A stretch of DNA of 64,000 bases, taken from assembly GCA_031261085.1 (NCBI GenBank), contig JAISKB010000026.1:18517-82516 (forward strand), written 5' to 3'. A model generated the notes under the pieces. It saw only the letters and a list, made by a program, of their open reading frames with translations, made no database searches and was not told the DNA's origin. Positions 44,439-53,449 of the stretch are shown piece after piece (within the stretch, counting starts at the first letter, position 1; each line of letters opens with the position of its first letter). A program made the translations under genes and the position numbers. This DNA comes from Christensenellaceae bacterium (GTDB lineage Bacteria; Bacillota; Clostridia; Christensenellales; CAG-138).

Positions 44439-45002
44439 CTACATCGGTTTGAGGTTTTTGTTCAGCCGCGCAACCATCCACGAGATGCGGTTTACACGGC
44501 CGGCCTCCGTTTTGGCATCGAAGTATGCCCGCGTATAGGTCTTTTTTACAGATGGCGGCATTGCCTGAAAATTTGTATAGGCGGGTTCATACCCTTTTAA
44601 CAAATCAGACAGAACCGCGATTTGCTCATCTGCGATGGAGGGCGGTTTTGGCTGGCTCCATTGGCCGTTTTTCTTGGCTTCTTCCGTTTTTTTTTGGCCA
44701 AGCTCGGTCATCAGCCCCTGTTTTTCAAGCTTGTCAGCAATGCCTTTGTTTTTATCTGACCACTTGCTGTTTTCCCTGCGCATGGAGAAATATTTGATGT
44801 ATGTTTTTTCGTCAAGGCTCTGCATTTGTCCGTCGATCCAGCCGCAGCAAAGGGCTTCCTCAAGGGCTTCCGCCGCCTTAAGCGTTTTTGGGCCGCCCGG
44901 CTTCCCAAACAGCAGCCATACGCCGCCGCTTGATGTGCCATTCGCTTTTAACCAATTCCTAAATTCGCTCCGCGAAGCAAACTGTAAATACGCAGGCAAC
45001 AT
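44439..45002 (-). CDS. YdeI/OmpD-associated family protein
   Basis: 187-residue protein of the YdeI family. It has the N-terminal SRSEFRNWLKAN segment, the conserved EALCCGWIDGQMQSLDE core, YIKYFSMRRENSKWSDKNKG, and a C-terminal helix pair ending RISWMVARLNKNLKPM. The molecular function of the family is unknown; homologues in other bacteria have been tied to resistance to cationic peptides. The frame extends to a TTG at 45014, but the ATG at 45002 has GGTGG near it. Codon use is less GC-rich than its neighbours, which hints at acquisition. Confidence 0.85.
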   Translation of the reverse strand: MLPAYLQFASRSEFRNWLKANGTSSGGVWLLFGKPGGPKTLKAAEALEEALCCGWIDGQMQSLDEKTYIKYFSMRRENSKWSDKNKGIADKLEKQGLMTELGQKKTEEAKKNGQWSQPKPPSIADEQIAVLSDLLKGYEPAYTNFQAMPPSVKKTYTRAYFDAKTEAGRVNRISWMVARLNKNLKPM

Positions 45003-45102
45003 GCCAACCACCAATCTGCTTTGATTTGTATCTGGGCATCACGCCGCAAAGCCCAACCTATCACCAGGCCCAGCGAATTGGGCAAAGCACCTTGACCACA
45101 GG

Positions 45103-46191
45103 CTACACATTAAACCGAAACAGCACGATATCGCCATCCTGCATCACATATTCCTTGCCCTCGCTGCGCACCAGCCCCTTCTCCTTGCAGGCCTGCATGC
45201 TGCCCAGGCTCACCAGCGTATCGTAGGGCACCACCTCGGCGCGAATAAACCCGCGCTCAAAGTCGGTGTGTATTTTGCCCGCGGCTTGCGGCGCCCGCGT
45301 GCCGCGCTCAATCGTCCAGGCCCGCACCTCTTTTGGCCCGGCGGTAAGGTAGCTGATGAGCCCCAGCAGCGAGTAGCATTCCCGCACCAAGCTATCCAGG
45401 CCGCTTTCGCCAATGCCCATATCGGCCAAAAATTCCTTTTTCTCCTCGTTTGAAAGCTCGGCTATCTCCTCCTCTGCCTTGGCGCATATGGTGAGCGCGC
45501 CGGCGCTCTGCTTTGCGGCCTCCTCGTAGAGGTGAGTTACGGCGGGCGGCTCTTGCCCTATTTCCCGCTCGGCGATGTTGGCCACATATATTACGGGCTT
45601 ATCGGTCAACAAAAACATGCCCTTCACCTCGGCACGCTCCTCGGCGGTCAGTTCCAGGCTGCGCACGGGATGCCCGGCCTCCAGGTGCGCCTGTATGCGC
45701 TGTAAAAAGGCTATCTCGCTCACATATTTCTTTTCGCCGGATTTGCCGCTCTTTTGCGCGCGGGCCACAGCGCGGCCCACGGCATCCATATCCGCAAATA
45801 TCAGCTCGATGTTGATGGTTTCCATATCCCGCACCGGGTTTACGGAGCCGTCCACATGCACGATGTCATCATCCTCAAAGCAGCGCACCACATGCACGAT
45901 GGCGTCCACCTCGCGGATATGCGAAAGGAACTTGTTGCCCAAGCCCTCGCCCTTATAGGCGCCCCGCACCAACCCCGCAATATCCACAAACTCGATGGCG
46001 GTGGGGGTGATCTTTTCGGGCGCATACATGTTGGCCAGCACATCCAGCCGCGCGTCGGGCACGGCCACCACGCCCACGTTGGGCTCTATGGTGCAAAATG
46101 GATAGTTGGCCGCCTGCGCGCCGGCCTGGGTAATCGCGTTGAACAGGGTGCTTTTGCCCACATTGGGCAAACCTACTACGCCGAGTTTCAT
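45103..46191 (-). CDS. ychF: redox-regulated ATPase / GTP-binding protein YchF
   Basis: 362-residue Obg-family P-loop protein. The P-loop GVVGLPNVGKSTLFNAIT begins at residue 4, DIAGLVRGAYKGEGLGNKFL is the switch II region, and the specificity motif reads NIAE in place of NKxD, which in YchF/OLA1 favours ATP over GTP. A coiled-coil and a C-terminal TGS domain (RGTRAPQAAGKIHTDFERGF) follow. It binds ribosomes and affects translation and stress response. It stands alone, divergent from tilS. Confidence 0.95.
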   Translation of the reverse strand: MKLGVVGLPNVGKSTLFNAITQAGAQAANYPFCTIEPNVGVVAVPDARLDVLANMYAPEKITPTAIEFVDIAGLVRGAYKGEGLGNKFLSHIREVDAIVHVVRCFEDDDIVHVDGSVNPVRDMETINIELIFADMDAVGRAVARAQKSGKSGEKKYVSEIAFLQRIQAHLEAGHPVRSLELTAEERAEVKGMFLLTDKPVIYVANIAEREIGQEPPAVTHLYEEAAKQSAGALTICAKAEEEIAELSNEEKKEFLADMGIGESGLDSLVRECYSLLGLISYLTAGPKEVRAWTIERGTRAPQAAGKIHTDFERGFIRAEVVPYDTLVSLGSMQACKEKGLVRSEGKEYVMQDGDIVLFRFNV

Positions 46192-46335
46192 AAACTATGC
46201 CGCTCCTCGCCTGGGTATTTTCTATACCAAATAGTATCTAAAAGAAGTGTACTCCATTGCCATGGCCTTGTCAAACAGGGGCAAACGGGGGTATACTTTT
46301 ATATAAAATCGAGGGCAACGCCCGCGCGAGGTATT

Positions 46336-47685
46336 ATGCTTGCTTCCCTGCCATTGTGCAAAACATGCGCGCAAACCATACGGGCGCGGGGCCTGCTGCA
46401 AAGCGGGCAAAGCGTGCTGGTGGGGGTGAGCGGCGGCGCCGATTCGGTTGCGCTGCTGCGCGCGCTGCACGCCCTGCAGGGGGAATTAAACATACGCGTA
46501 TACGCCGCGCACCTGAACCACGCCATACGCGCGCAGGGCGCGGGTGCCGATGAAGCCTTCGTGCGCAGCCTGTGCGAGGCGCTATCCCTGCCGCTCATGG
46601 TGGAGCACATCGACGTGAGAGCGCACGCGGCGGGCAAAACGCTGGAGCAGGCCGCGCGGGATATTCGCTATGCCTTTTTGGAGCGCGCGCGCGAAGCCGC
46701 CGGTGCGAGCGCCATCGCCCTTGCGCATCATATGGAGGATCAGGCCGAAAGCCTGCTGCTGCACCTCGCCAGGGGCAGCGGCCTGGCGGGGCTGTGCGGC
46801 ATGCAATACCGGCGGGGCAACATCATACGCCCATTTTTAAACCTGCGCCGGGCCGAAATCGAGGCATTCTTGGCCGAGCTGAACCAACCGTATCAAACCG
46901 ATGAAACCAACGCCGAGCGATGCGCCGCCCGCAACCGCCTGCGGCTGGATGTGCTGCCCTATTTGCGGGAGCACATAAACCCCGGCATCGTGCCGGCGCT
47001 GTGCGGCGCTTGCGAGCTGCTTACCGAAGATGAAGCCTACCTGCTGGCCGCCGCCCGCAGCGCGCTGGCCGCCGCCCAAACCCCCGCCGGGTATGATAGG
47101 GCGGCCTTGGCCGCGCTGCCCCGCCCCATCGCCTCGCGCGCGCTGCGGCTATGCCTACAGCAGGCCGGCGTACCGGCGGATGTGGAGCGCAAGCACATCG
47201 CGCTGCTGCTCGATTTTTTGCAAGCCCCCACGGGCAAAGTGCTGCATTTGCCCCATGTATCGGTATATATCCGCAACGAAAGCATCTGCATAGGCGGCCC
47301 GCTCCCCACGGCGGCGGATTTTTGCGTGCCCTTCAACCTCGCGGGCGAAACGCGCACCCCCGCGGGGCGGTTTGTCGCCGCGCCCTACGCGGGCCCGATA
47401 GAGCCGGACAGCCGCATCGCCTATTTGGATGCGGACGAGCTGCCCGAGGGCATAAGTGCCCGCACCCGCCGCGCGGGGGACTTGTTTCACCCCTTGGGCG
47501 CGCCGGGCGGCAAAAAGCTAAAGGATGTGCTGATAGACCGCAAAATCCCGCGGGACGCGCGGTCGATGCCGCTGCTTTGCGCGGGGAACCGGGTGCTGTT
47601 CGCGCCGGGCATAGGCATTGCGGAGCAGGTGAAAATAACGAATTCCACGCGGCATATACTCCGCGTGCGCTATATTCCAAATTGA
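46336..47685 (+). CDS. tilS: tRNA(Ile)-lysidine synthetase
   Basis: 449-residue N-type ATP pyrophosphatase that converts the wobble C of tRNA-Ile(CAU) to lysidine. The PP-loop SGGADS is at residues 32-37, AHLNHAIRAQGAGADEAFV and ALAHHMEDQAESLLLHLARG are family motifs, and a C-terminal TilS domain (FHPLGAPGGKKLKDVLIDRK) completes it. The ATG at 46336 has a GAGG site. It is followed after 24 bases by hpt, the Firmicute tilS-hpt order. Confidence 0.95.
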   Translation: MLASLPLCKTCAQTIRARGLLQSGQSVLVGVSGGADSVALLRALHALQGELNIRVYAAHLNHAIRAQGAGADEAFVRSLCEALSLPLMVEHIDVRAHAAGKTLEQAARDIRYAFLERAREAAGASAIALAHHMEDQAESLLLHLARGSGLAGLCGMQYRRGNIIRPFLNLRRAEIEAFLAELNQPYQTDETNAERCAARNRLRLDVLPYLREHINPGIVPALCGACELLTEDEAYLLAAARSALAAAQTPAGYDRAALAALPRPIASRALRLCLQQAGVPADVERKHIALLLDFLQAPTGKVLHLPHVSVYIRNESICIGGPLPTAADFCVPFNLAGETRTPAGRFVAAPYAGPIEPDSRIAYLDADELPEGISARTRRAGDLFHPLGAPGGKKLKDVLIDRKIPRDARSMPLLCAGNRVLFAPGIGIAEQVKITNSTRHILRVRYIPN

Positions 47686-47709
47686 CACGATAGTGGGAGG
47701 ATTGCATTT

Positions 47710-48282
47710 ATGCCGGAAAAGACGGATATGAACAAGGACATCGCCAGAACGCTGCTCAGCCAGGAACAGCTGGTTGTGCGCATCGCCGAGCTGGGCGCGC
47801 AGCTTTCAGAGGATTATGAGGGCAAGGACGTGATACTCGTGTGCATTCTAAAGGGGGCCGTGCATTTCTTTTCGGATTTGAGCCGACGTATGACCTGTCA
47901 TTTGGAAATGGACTTTATGGCCATTTCGAGCTATGGCAACAGCGCCCGCAAAACCAGCGGCATCGTGCGCATCGCCAAGGATATGGATTCGAGCATCACG
48001 GGGCGGCATGTGTTGATTGTGGAGGATATTATGGACAGCGGCCTTACGCTCAAGCATTTGACCTCCCTGCTTGAATCGCGGCAGCCCGCTTCGCTTAAAA
48101 TTTGCTGCCTGCTCGATAAGCCCGAGCGGCGCGAGTGCGATATCGCGCCGGATTATGTGGGGTTCACCATACCCAATGAATTTGTGCTGGGCTATGGGCT
48201 GGATTATGACGGGTATTACCGCAACGTGCCCTATGTGGGCATCATGGACCCGGCAACGCCCGCGCATACGCGGGAAGGATAA
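47710..48282 (+). CDS. hpt: hypoxanthine(-guanine) phosphoribosyltransferase
   Basis: 190-residue type I PRTase converting hypoxanthine or guanine with PRPP into IMP or GMP. The PRPP loop VLIVEDIMDSGLTLKHL is near residues 101-117, ILKGAVHFFSDLSRRM is the N-terminal element, and GFTIPNEFVLGYGLDY is the C-terminal base-recognition strand. In Bacillus this gene precedes ftsH; here the next gene is convergent mtaD, so the usual tilS-hpt-ftsH order is broken. It competes with the purine-degradation genes for free bases. Confidence 0.94.
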   Translation: MPEKTDMNKDIARTLLSQEQLVVRIAELGAQLSEDYEGKDVILVCILKGAVHFFSDLSRRMTCHLEMDFMAISSYGNSARKTSGIVRIAKDMDSSITGRHVLIVEDIMDSGLTLKHLTSLLESRQPASLKICCLLDKPERRECDIAPDYVGFTIPNEFVLGYGLDYDGYYRNVPYVGIMDPATPAHTREG

Positions 48283-48320
48283 GCGCTTTTATACAAAGCC
48301 CACACTTAAAAAACCGCTCA

Positions 48321-49610
48321 CTACCCTAAAATCAGCTTTTTGGCATATTCCGCCTCGGCATAGGCCTGCTCTATATCGAGGGTGGTAAAGCCGCCGTCCT
48401 CATATAGCACCCTGCCCTGCACCATGGTGAGGCGCACGTTTGCGCCGGTCGCGCTGTACACCACCGCGCTGATGGGGTCATACTGCGGCAGCGTAGAAGG
48501 CGTATGCATATCGAGCAGGATCAAATCCGCCTGCATACCCACGGCGGCCTGCCCCACATCGGCGCGTCCCTGCGCCTTGGCGCCGTTTACCGTGGCCATC
48601 TTTAGCGCATCGTAGGCCGAAACCGCGCAAGGGTCGCCGGTGGTGCCCTTTGCCAGCAGGGCGGCCAGCTTAATCTCTTCAAATAAATCGTGCGTGTTGT
48701 TGGAGCAGCACCCGTCGGTGCCCAAGCTTATGTTTATGCCCGCCGCCCGCATCGCGGTTATGTTGGCTATGCCGCTGCCCAGCTTCAGGTTGCTCACGGG
48801 GCAATGCGCCGCGTGCACGCCCTTTTCGGCCAGCAGCGCCCTATCCTTTGGGGTTAGCCACACGCAGTGCGCGGCCAGGGCCCGCCCTTCAAACACGCCG
48901 TACCCGGCCAGCAGCGCGGCGGGCGTTTTGCCATAGCGCGCCACGCACGCGGCGTGCTCCTTTTCGGTTTCGCTCAGGTGTACCTGCAACCCCACGCCCC
49001 GGCTCTGCGCGAGCGCCGCCGCCCATTCCCACACGGCGGGGCAGGAGGTATATTCCGCGTGGATGGCTACCTCGGCCAGTATGCGCCCCTCCCCCGCGCC
49101 GTGATATTCCTGTATCAGGCGGAAGGTCTCCTGCGCGGCGCGATCCTGCGGCGGGTTCCAGGCGCCTTGCGCGGCCGTGGCGGCGTTGCACAGCGATGCG
49201 CGTATGCCGACCTCCAGCGCCAATTGCGCGGCGGCGGGCTGATAAAAGTACATATCGCTAAGGCTGGTGGTGCCGGTGGAAAGCATCTCGGCAAAGCCCA
49301 GCCGCACCCCGGCCAGCACCGCGCGCTCCGTAAGCCTGGCCTCGGCGGGGAACACCTTTGTAAACAGCCAGGGCTGCAGCGCATAGTCATCGGCATAGCC
49401 GCGCAGCACGCACATGGCGGTGTGCGCGTGGGTGTTGATAAGCCCCGGCATCAATATGCGGTTTTCGCACGCTATAACGCGGGCCGCCGCGCGCGCCTCC
49501 TGCCCCATATAGGCGATGCGCCCGCCCTGTATGCCCACATGGCCGTGGAACACGGGGGCGGCATCCACCATGGTGAGCACGGTGGCGTTTTGGAATAGAA
49601 TATCGTACAT
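48321..49610 (-). CDS. mtaD: 5-methylthioadenosine/S-adenosylhomocysteine deaminase
   Basis: 429-residue amidohydrolase. The metal-binding NTHAHTAM motif is near residue 59, VHLSETEKEHA and LAAHCVWLTP supply later His ligands, and GTDGCCSNNTHDLF has the catalytic Asp. It deaminates SAH, MTA or adenosine to the inosyl derivatives. The ATG at 49610 begins the usual MYDILFQNATVL of the family. It is 10 bases after punA, so SAM-derived nucleosides can be deaminated and then phosphorolysed by adjacent enzymes. SsnA in this window is its paralogue. Confidence 0.9.
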   Translation of the reverse strand: MYDILFQNATVLTMVDAAPVFHGHVGIQGGRIAYMGQEARAAARVIACENRILMPGLINTHAHTAMCVLRGYADDYALQPWLFTKVFPAEARLTERAVLAGVRLGFAEMLSTGTTSLSDMYFYQPAAAQLALEVGIRASLCNAATAAQGAWNPPQDRAAQETFRLIQEYHGAGEGRILAEVAIHAEYTSCPAVWEWAAALAQSRGVGLQVHLSETEKEHAACVARYGKTPAALLAGYGVFEGRALAAHCVWLTPKDRALLAEKGVHAAHCPVSNLKLGSGIANITAMRAAGINISLGTDGCCSNNTHDLFEEIKLAALLAKGTTGDPCAVSAYDALKMATVNGAKAQGRADVGQAAVGMQADLILLDMHTPSTLPQYDPISAVVYSATGANVRLTMVQGRVLYEDGGFTTLDIEQAYAEAEYAKKLILG

Positions 49611-49620
49611 CCCGGCCCCC

Positions 49621-50442
49621 TTATATTGCCGCCACAAATGCGGTCATAAGCCGTTCAAACCGCGCGCCGGCCTTTGCGGCGGCGGCAAGCACTTCCTCGC
49701 CGGATAGCGGGGCATCCAATACCCCCGCCGCCATATTGGTCACCAGCGACACCCCCAATATCTTCATGCCGCAGTGGTTGGCCGCAATGGCCTCGGGCAC
49801 GGTGCTCATGCCCACCGCATCCCCGCCCAGCGCGCGTATGGCGCGTATTTCGGCGGGCGTTTCGTACATGGGCCCGGTCATATAAAAATATACGCCCTCC
49901 GCCACCGGCTCCCCCTGTTCCTGGGCGACGCGCGCAAACAGCGCCCGCCAATCCGGGTCGAACACGGTGCACATATCGGGGAAGCGCGGGCCGAATTCTT
50001 CGAGGTTGGGGCCCATCAGCGGGTTATCCAGCGTGAATTTGATATAATCCTTGATGACCATGAGCTGCCCGCCCGAGAGCGCAAGGTTCACGCCCCCCGC
50101 CGCGTTGGTGACGATCAGCTTTTCTACCCCCAAAAGCTTGGCCACCCGCACCGGATAGGCCGCCTCCTGCATGCTGTGCCCCTCGTATACATGCAGCCGG
50201 CCCTGCATCATCAGCACGCGCTTGCCGCCCAGCATCCCGGCCACAAACCGGCCCTTATGCCCTATGGCCGTGCTGGCTTTAAAATGCGGTATCTGCGCAT
50301 AGGGTATGTAGATGGGCGTTTCCATCCGCTCCGCCAGGCCGCCCAGCCCGCTGCCCAGTATCATCAGCAATTCGGGGTGAAAATCGCCCAGCTTATTTTG
50401 AATATAGTCGGCGCTCTCACGGTATTGTTGCAAGGTGTACAT
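49621..50442 (-). CDS. punA: purine-nucleoside phosphorylase
   Basis: 273-residue trimeric-type PNP that splits inosine, guanosine and deoxy forms with phosphate. ILGSGLGGLAERM holds the phosphate-binding Ser, GRLHVYEGHS the catalytic His/Glu, NAAGGVN the base-contact region, and MSTVPEAIAANHCGMKILGV the C-terminal signature. First gene of a punA-mtaD pair. Its deoxyribose-1-phosphate product can feed DeoC at 62.8 kb after isomerisation; no phosphopentomutase is seen here. Confidence 0.94.
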   Translation of the reverse strand: MYTLQQYRESADYIQNKLGDFHPELLMILGSGLGGLAERMETPIYIPYAQIPHFKASTAIGHKGRFVAGMLGGKRVLMMQGRLHVYEGHSMQEAAYPVRVAKLLGVEKLIVTNAAGGVNLALSGGQLMVIKDYIKFTLDNPLMGPNLEEFGPRFPDMCTVFDPDWRALFARVAQEQGEPVAEGVYFYMTGPMYETPAEIRAIRALGGDAVGMSTVPEAIAANHCGMKILGVSLVTNMAAGVLDAPLSGEEVLAAAAKAGARFERLMTAFVAAI

Positions 50443-50524
50443 GCCGGTGCTCCTCCGTTTGGTTTTTGTATTTTGATATTTCTATCATACATGATTTGCG
50501 CCCCGCGGGCAATATGGCGCGCGC

Positions 50525-50553
50525 TTGCGCTGTGGGCGGTTTCGTGGGATAAT
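50525..50553 (+). promoter_or_regulatory. ahcY: probable ahcY promoter
   Basis: TTGCGC (50525-50530), 17-bp spacer, GATAAT (50548-50553), about 37 bases ahead of the start codon. Confidence 0.5.
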
Positions 50554-50589
50554 AGCTCGAGAATAAGCATCAATTGGGAGGGTGAGGGC

Positions 50590-51825
50590 ATGAGCACCAT
50601 ACGCGATGCATCGTTGGCCCCTTTGGGGCAAAAGCGCATAGACTGGGTGAAGGATTTTATGCCCGTGCTGGGCGGCATAGAGCGCGCGTTTGCGCGGGAG
50701 CAGCCCTTACACGGCCTGCGCATAGCGCTGAGCATACATTTAGAGGCCAAAACGGCTTACCTCGCCCTGGTGCTGCAAGGGGGCGGCGCGCAGGTATGCG
50801 CCACCGGCAGCAACCCGCTCTCCACCAAGGATGACATTTGCGCCGCGCTCGCGGCCCAAGGGGTGGAGGTGCACGCCTGGTTTGGCGCCACGCAAGAAGA
50901 ATATTCGGAGCATATACGCCGCACGCTGGAGTTTTGCCCGCATATCATCATAGATGACGGCGGCGACCTTGTGGCCATGCTGATTGGCAGCCACCCACAA
51001 TATGCAAAAGACCTGATAGGCGGCTGTGAGGAGACCACCACCGGCGTACACCGTTTGCGGGGCCTGCACCGGGCCGGCAAGCTCCCCTTCCCGATGATCG
51101 CCGTGAACGACGCTTCCTCCAAGCGCCTGTTCGACAACCATCATGGCACCGGCCAATCGGTGTGGGACGCCATACTTTCGGCCACCAACAACATGGTATC
51201 CGGCCGCACGGTGGTGGTGGCGGGCTATGGCCACTGCGGCAGCGGCATCGCAAAGCGGGGGCAGGGCTTGGGCGCGCAGGTAATCATCACCGAGGTGGAC
51301 CCGCACCGCGCGCTGACCGCCGCGATGGATGGCTTCCGCGTGCTGCGCATGGAGGAAGCCGCACCGCTGGGCGATATTTTTATCACCGCGACCGGCTGTA
51401 AGGATGTGATTACCCGCCGTCATTTTGAAGCGATGCGGCACAACGCCATACTCGCCAACGCGGGGCATTTCGATGTGGAAATCAATAAAAACGAGCTGCG
51501 CGCGCTCTGCTCGCGGGTAGAAACCCGCAAGCCCTTCATAGAGGGCTACCGCCTGCGGGATGGCCGTGTGCTCAATGTGCTGGCCGATGGGCGGCTGGTC
51601 AACGTGGTGGCGGGCAACGGGCACCCCGCCGATATTATGGATATGTCCTTTGCGCTGCAGGCGCTGTGCGCGCGGTATTTGGCGCGGCAGCCGCTGGAGC
51701 CGGGGCTATATGAGGTGCCCCCGGCGATAGACCGCGAGGTAGCGCTTTTGAAGGCCGCCGCGCTGGGGCTGGGGCTGGATGCGCTAACGCCTGCGCAGCA
51801 GGCCTATTTGGAGGGGGATATATAA
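50590..51825 (+). CDS. ahcY: adenosylhomocysteinase
   Basis: 411-residue S-adenosylhomocysteine hydrolase, NAD-dependent, splitting SAH into adenosine and homocysteine. Family motifs are SIHLEAKTAYLALVL, the GGDL stretch with IIIDDGGDLVAML, NDASSKRLFDNHHGTGQS, the NAD loop GYGHCGSGIAKRGQGLGAQV near residue 211, and NAGHFDVEI with its active His. It is a short form lacking the C-terminal YRY tail. The start has GGAGGGTGAGGG upstream. Its stop overlaps the next start (TAATG). Confidence 0.92.
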   Translation: MSTIRDASLAPLGQKRIDWVKDFMPVLGGIERAFAREQPLHGLRIALSIHLEAKTAYLALVLQGGGAQVCATGSNPLSTKDDICAALAAQGVEVHAWFGATQEEYSEHIRRTLEFCPHIIIDDGGDLVAMLIGSHPQYAKDLIGGCEETTTGVHRLRGLHRAGKLPFPMIAVNDASSKRLFDNHHGTGQSVWDAILSATNNMVSGRTVVVAGYGHCGSGIAKRGQGLGAQVIITEVDPHRALTAAMDGFRVLRMEEAAPLGDIFITATGCKDVITRRHFEAMRHNAILANAGHFDVEINKNELRALCSRVETRKPFIEGYRLRDGRVLNVLADGRLVNVVAGNGHPADIMDMSFALQALCARYLARQPLEPGLYEVPPAIDREVALLKAAALGLGLDALTPAQQAYLEGDI

Positions 51826-52169
51826 TGCAAACGCAAGGATTTGGCCTGGGGTTTCGGTTTCGCCCGCAGGGCGAGGCGCCGGGCAGCGCGGCGTTTGCGC
51901 GGCAATGTGTGGAAGCCGTGCTGCGGCCGCTCAGCCCCGAGGATTTGCAAGGGCTTAGCGTATACAGCGGCACGGATGCCGTCACGCAGCCCGCGCTGCC
52001 CGTGTTTATCGTGGTGATTATGGGCGGGTCGCTCAAGCAAATGCGCCGCCTGTGGAAAAAGGTGGCCGCCGCCGCTTGCGCGCTGTGCGAATACCTCCCC
52101 ATCATCGAAAACAACCGGCTGGCTTTGCTCGATGGCCTATCCCCCGAACGGCTAGCGGATACTATATAA
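51825..52169 (+). CDS. hypothetical protein coupled to ahcY
   Basis: 114-residue protein I do not recognise. It is soluble in appearance, with a short hydrophobic strand (LPVFIVVIMGG) followed by a basic helix (KQMRRLWKKVAAAACALCEYL). No catalytic motif is evident. It shares the A of TAATG with the ahcY stop, so translation is coupled. A role linked to the SAM cycle is suggested only by that coupling. Confidence 0.7.
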   Translation: MQTQGFGLGFRFRPQGEAPGSAAFARQCVEAVLRPLSPEDLQGLSVYSGTDAVTQPALPVFIVVIMGGSLKQMRRLWKKVAAAACALCEYLPIIENNRLALLDGLSPERLADTI

Positions 52170-52184
52170 ACAGCCCAAATAAAA

Positions 52185-52217
52185 AACCTCCTCGCATAGC
52201 CTATGCGGGGAGGTTGT
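52185..52217 (-). terminator. terminator of ygeW operon
   Basis: A 15-bp stem, AACCTCC.CGCATAG / CTATGCG.GGAGGTT, with almost no loop, and a T6 tract on the minus strand. It terminates the regulator-ygeY-ygeW transcript and faces the ahcY operon end. Confidence 0.85.
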
Positions 52218-52230
52218 ATGTTACGATCGG

Positions 52231-53424
52231 TTACACATCGTGGCGCTTGGGCGCCTTGGCTTCCAATTCCTTCAGCTTGGCGGAAGGATTTTTAACCTTC
52301 GCCAAAAATATCATGGCCGCGATGATATAGGGCTTGTAAGAGGCTTGCTTGTAGAGCGGGTTGCGGTAGCGGTCGAATACGCTGGCCGCCACTTCGCCGG
52401 CTTCGCAGCTCACATCGGTGATGTCGGCGGGCAGGCAGTGCAGGTACATGGCCTTGCCGCCTTTGGTGCGCGCCATCATCTCCTCGGTGCACTCCCAATC
52501 CTTATGCTCGGCGTTCTGCGCGAGCAAGCGCTTTTCGAGCGCCTTGATGCCATCGAAATCGCCGTTGCCATACAGCTCGGTGCGCTCTTCCATCGCCTTA
52601 AAGGGGGCCCAGCTCTTGGGATATACCACATCCGCATCCGCAAACGCTTCTTGCATGGAGTGGGTGATTTCGAACTTGCCGCCCTGCTCGGCCGCGTTCT
52701 TTTTGGCTACCTCCACAACCTCATCCATCACCTCGTAGCCCTCGGGGTAAGCCAGCGTCACATCCATGCCCAGTCGGGTCATAAGGCCTATGATGCCCTG
52801 CGGTACCGATAGCGGCTTGCCGTAGCTGGGGCTGTAGGCCCAGGTCATGGCTATCTTTTTGCCCTTTAGGTTTTCGACGCCGCCATACAGGTTGATGAGA
52901 TGCAGCGCATCGGCCATGGCCTGCGTGGGGTGGTCGATATCGCACTGGAGGTTGACCAGCGTGGGCTTTTGCTCCAGCACATCGTCTTCGTTGCCCTGCT
53001 TTACGGATTGCACAACCTCGTGCATGTAGGTATTGCCCTTGCCTATATACATATCATCGCGTATGCCGATGACATCGGCCATGAAGGAGATCATATTGGC
53101 GGTTTCGCGCACGGTTTCACCATGGGCGATTTGGCTTTTGCCCTCGTCCAAGTCCTGCACCTCGAGGCCCAGCAGGTTGCAGGCCGAGGCGAACGAGAAG
53201 CGGGTGCGGGTAGAATTATCGCGGAATAGGCTGATGCCCAGGCCGCTGTCGAATATTTTGGCGGAGATGTTGTTCTCGCGCAGGTAGCGCAGCGCATCCG
53301 CCACGGTAAACACGGCCTCAAGCTCCTCGCGGGTCTTTTCCCAGGTGAGGAAGAAGTCGCCTTCGTACATGTTGCCATAGTGCAGCTTGTCGAGCGCGTC
53401 GGTATACTTTTTTAGGTTGCTCAT
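52231..53424 (-). CDS. ygeW: knotted carbamoyltransferase YgeW
   Basis: 397-residue carbamoyltransferase of the YgeW family, related to ornithine and aspartate carbamoyltransferases but with a different specificity. The carbamoyl-phosphate loop FRDNSTRTRFSFASACNLLG is at about residues 66-85, GKSQIAHGETVRETANM and LQCDIDHPTQAMADALHL follow, and HCLPAD is near the C-terminus. Family members occur with ygeY, ssnA, ygfK and xdhD in purine breakdown. It is last in the minus-strand operon, 25 bases after ygeY. Confidence 0.93.
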   Translation of the reverse strand: MSNLKKYTDALDKLHYGNMYEGDFFLTWEKTREELEAVFTVADALRYLRENNISAKIFDSGLGISLFRDNSTRTRFSFASACNLLGLEVQDLDEGKSQIAHGETVRETANMISFMADVIGIRDDMYIGKGNTYMHEVVQSVKQGNEDDVLEQKPTLVNLQCDIDHPTQAMADALHLINLYGGVENLKGKKIAMTWAYSPSYGKPLSVPQGIIGLMTRLGMDVTLAYPEGYEVMDEVVEVAKKNAAEQGGKFEITHSMQEAFADADVVYPKSWAPFKAMEERTELYGNGDFDGIKALEKRLLAQNAEHKDWECTEEMMARTKGGKAMYLHCLPADITDVSCEAGEVAASVFDRYRNPLYKQASYKPYIIAAMIFLAKVKNPSAKLKELEAKAPKRHDV

Positions 53425-53449
53425 AGTTCGTTACTCCCTGCTTGGTATT

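Noticed and set aside
47333..47707. Small minus-strand frame at the end of tilS
   Set aside because: Antisense shadow of the TilS C-terminal domain.
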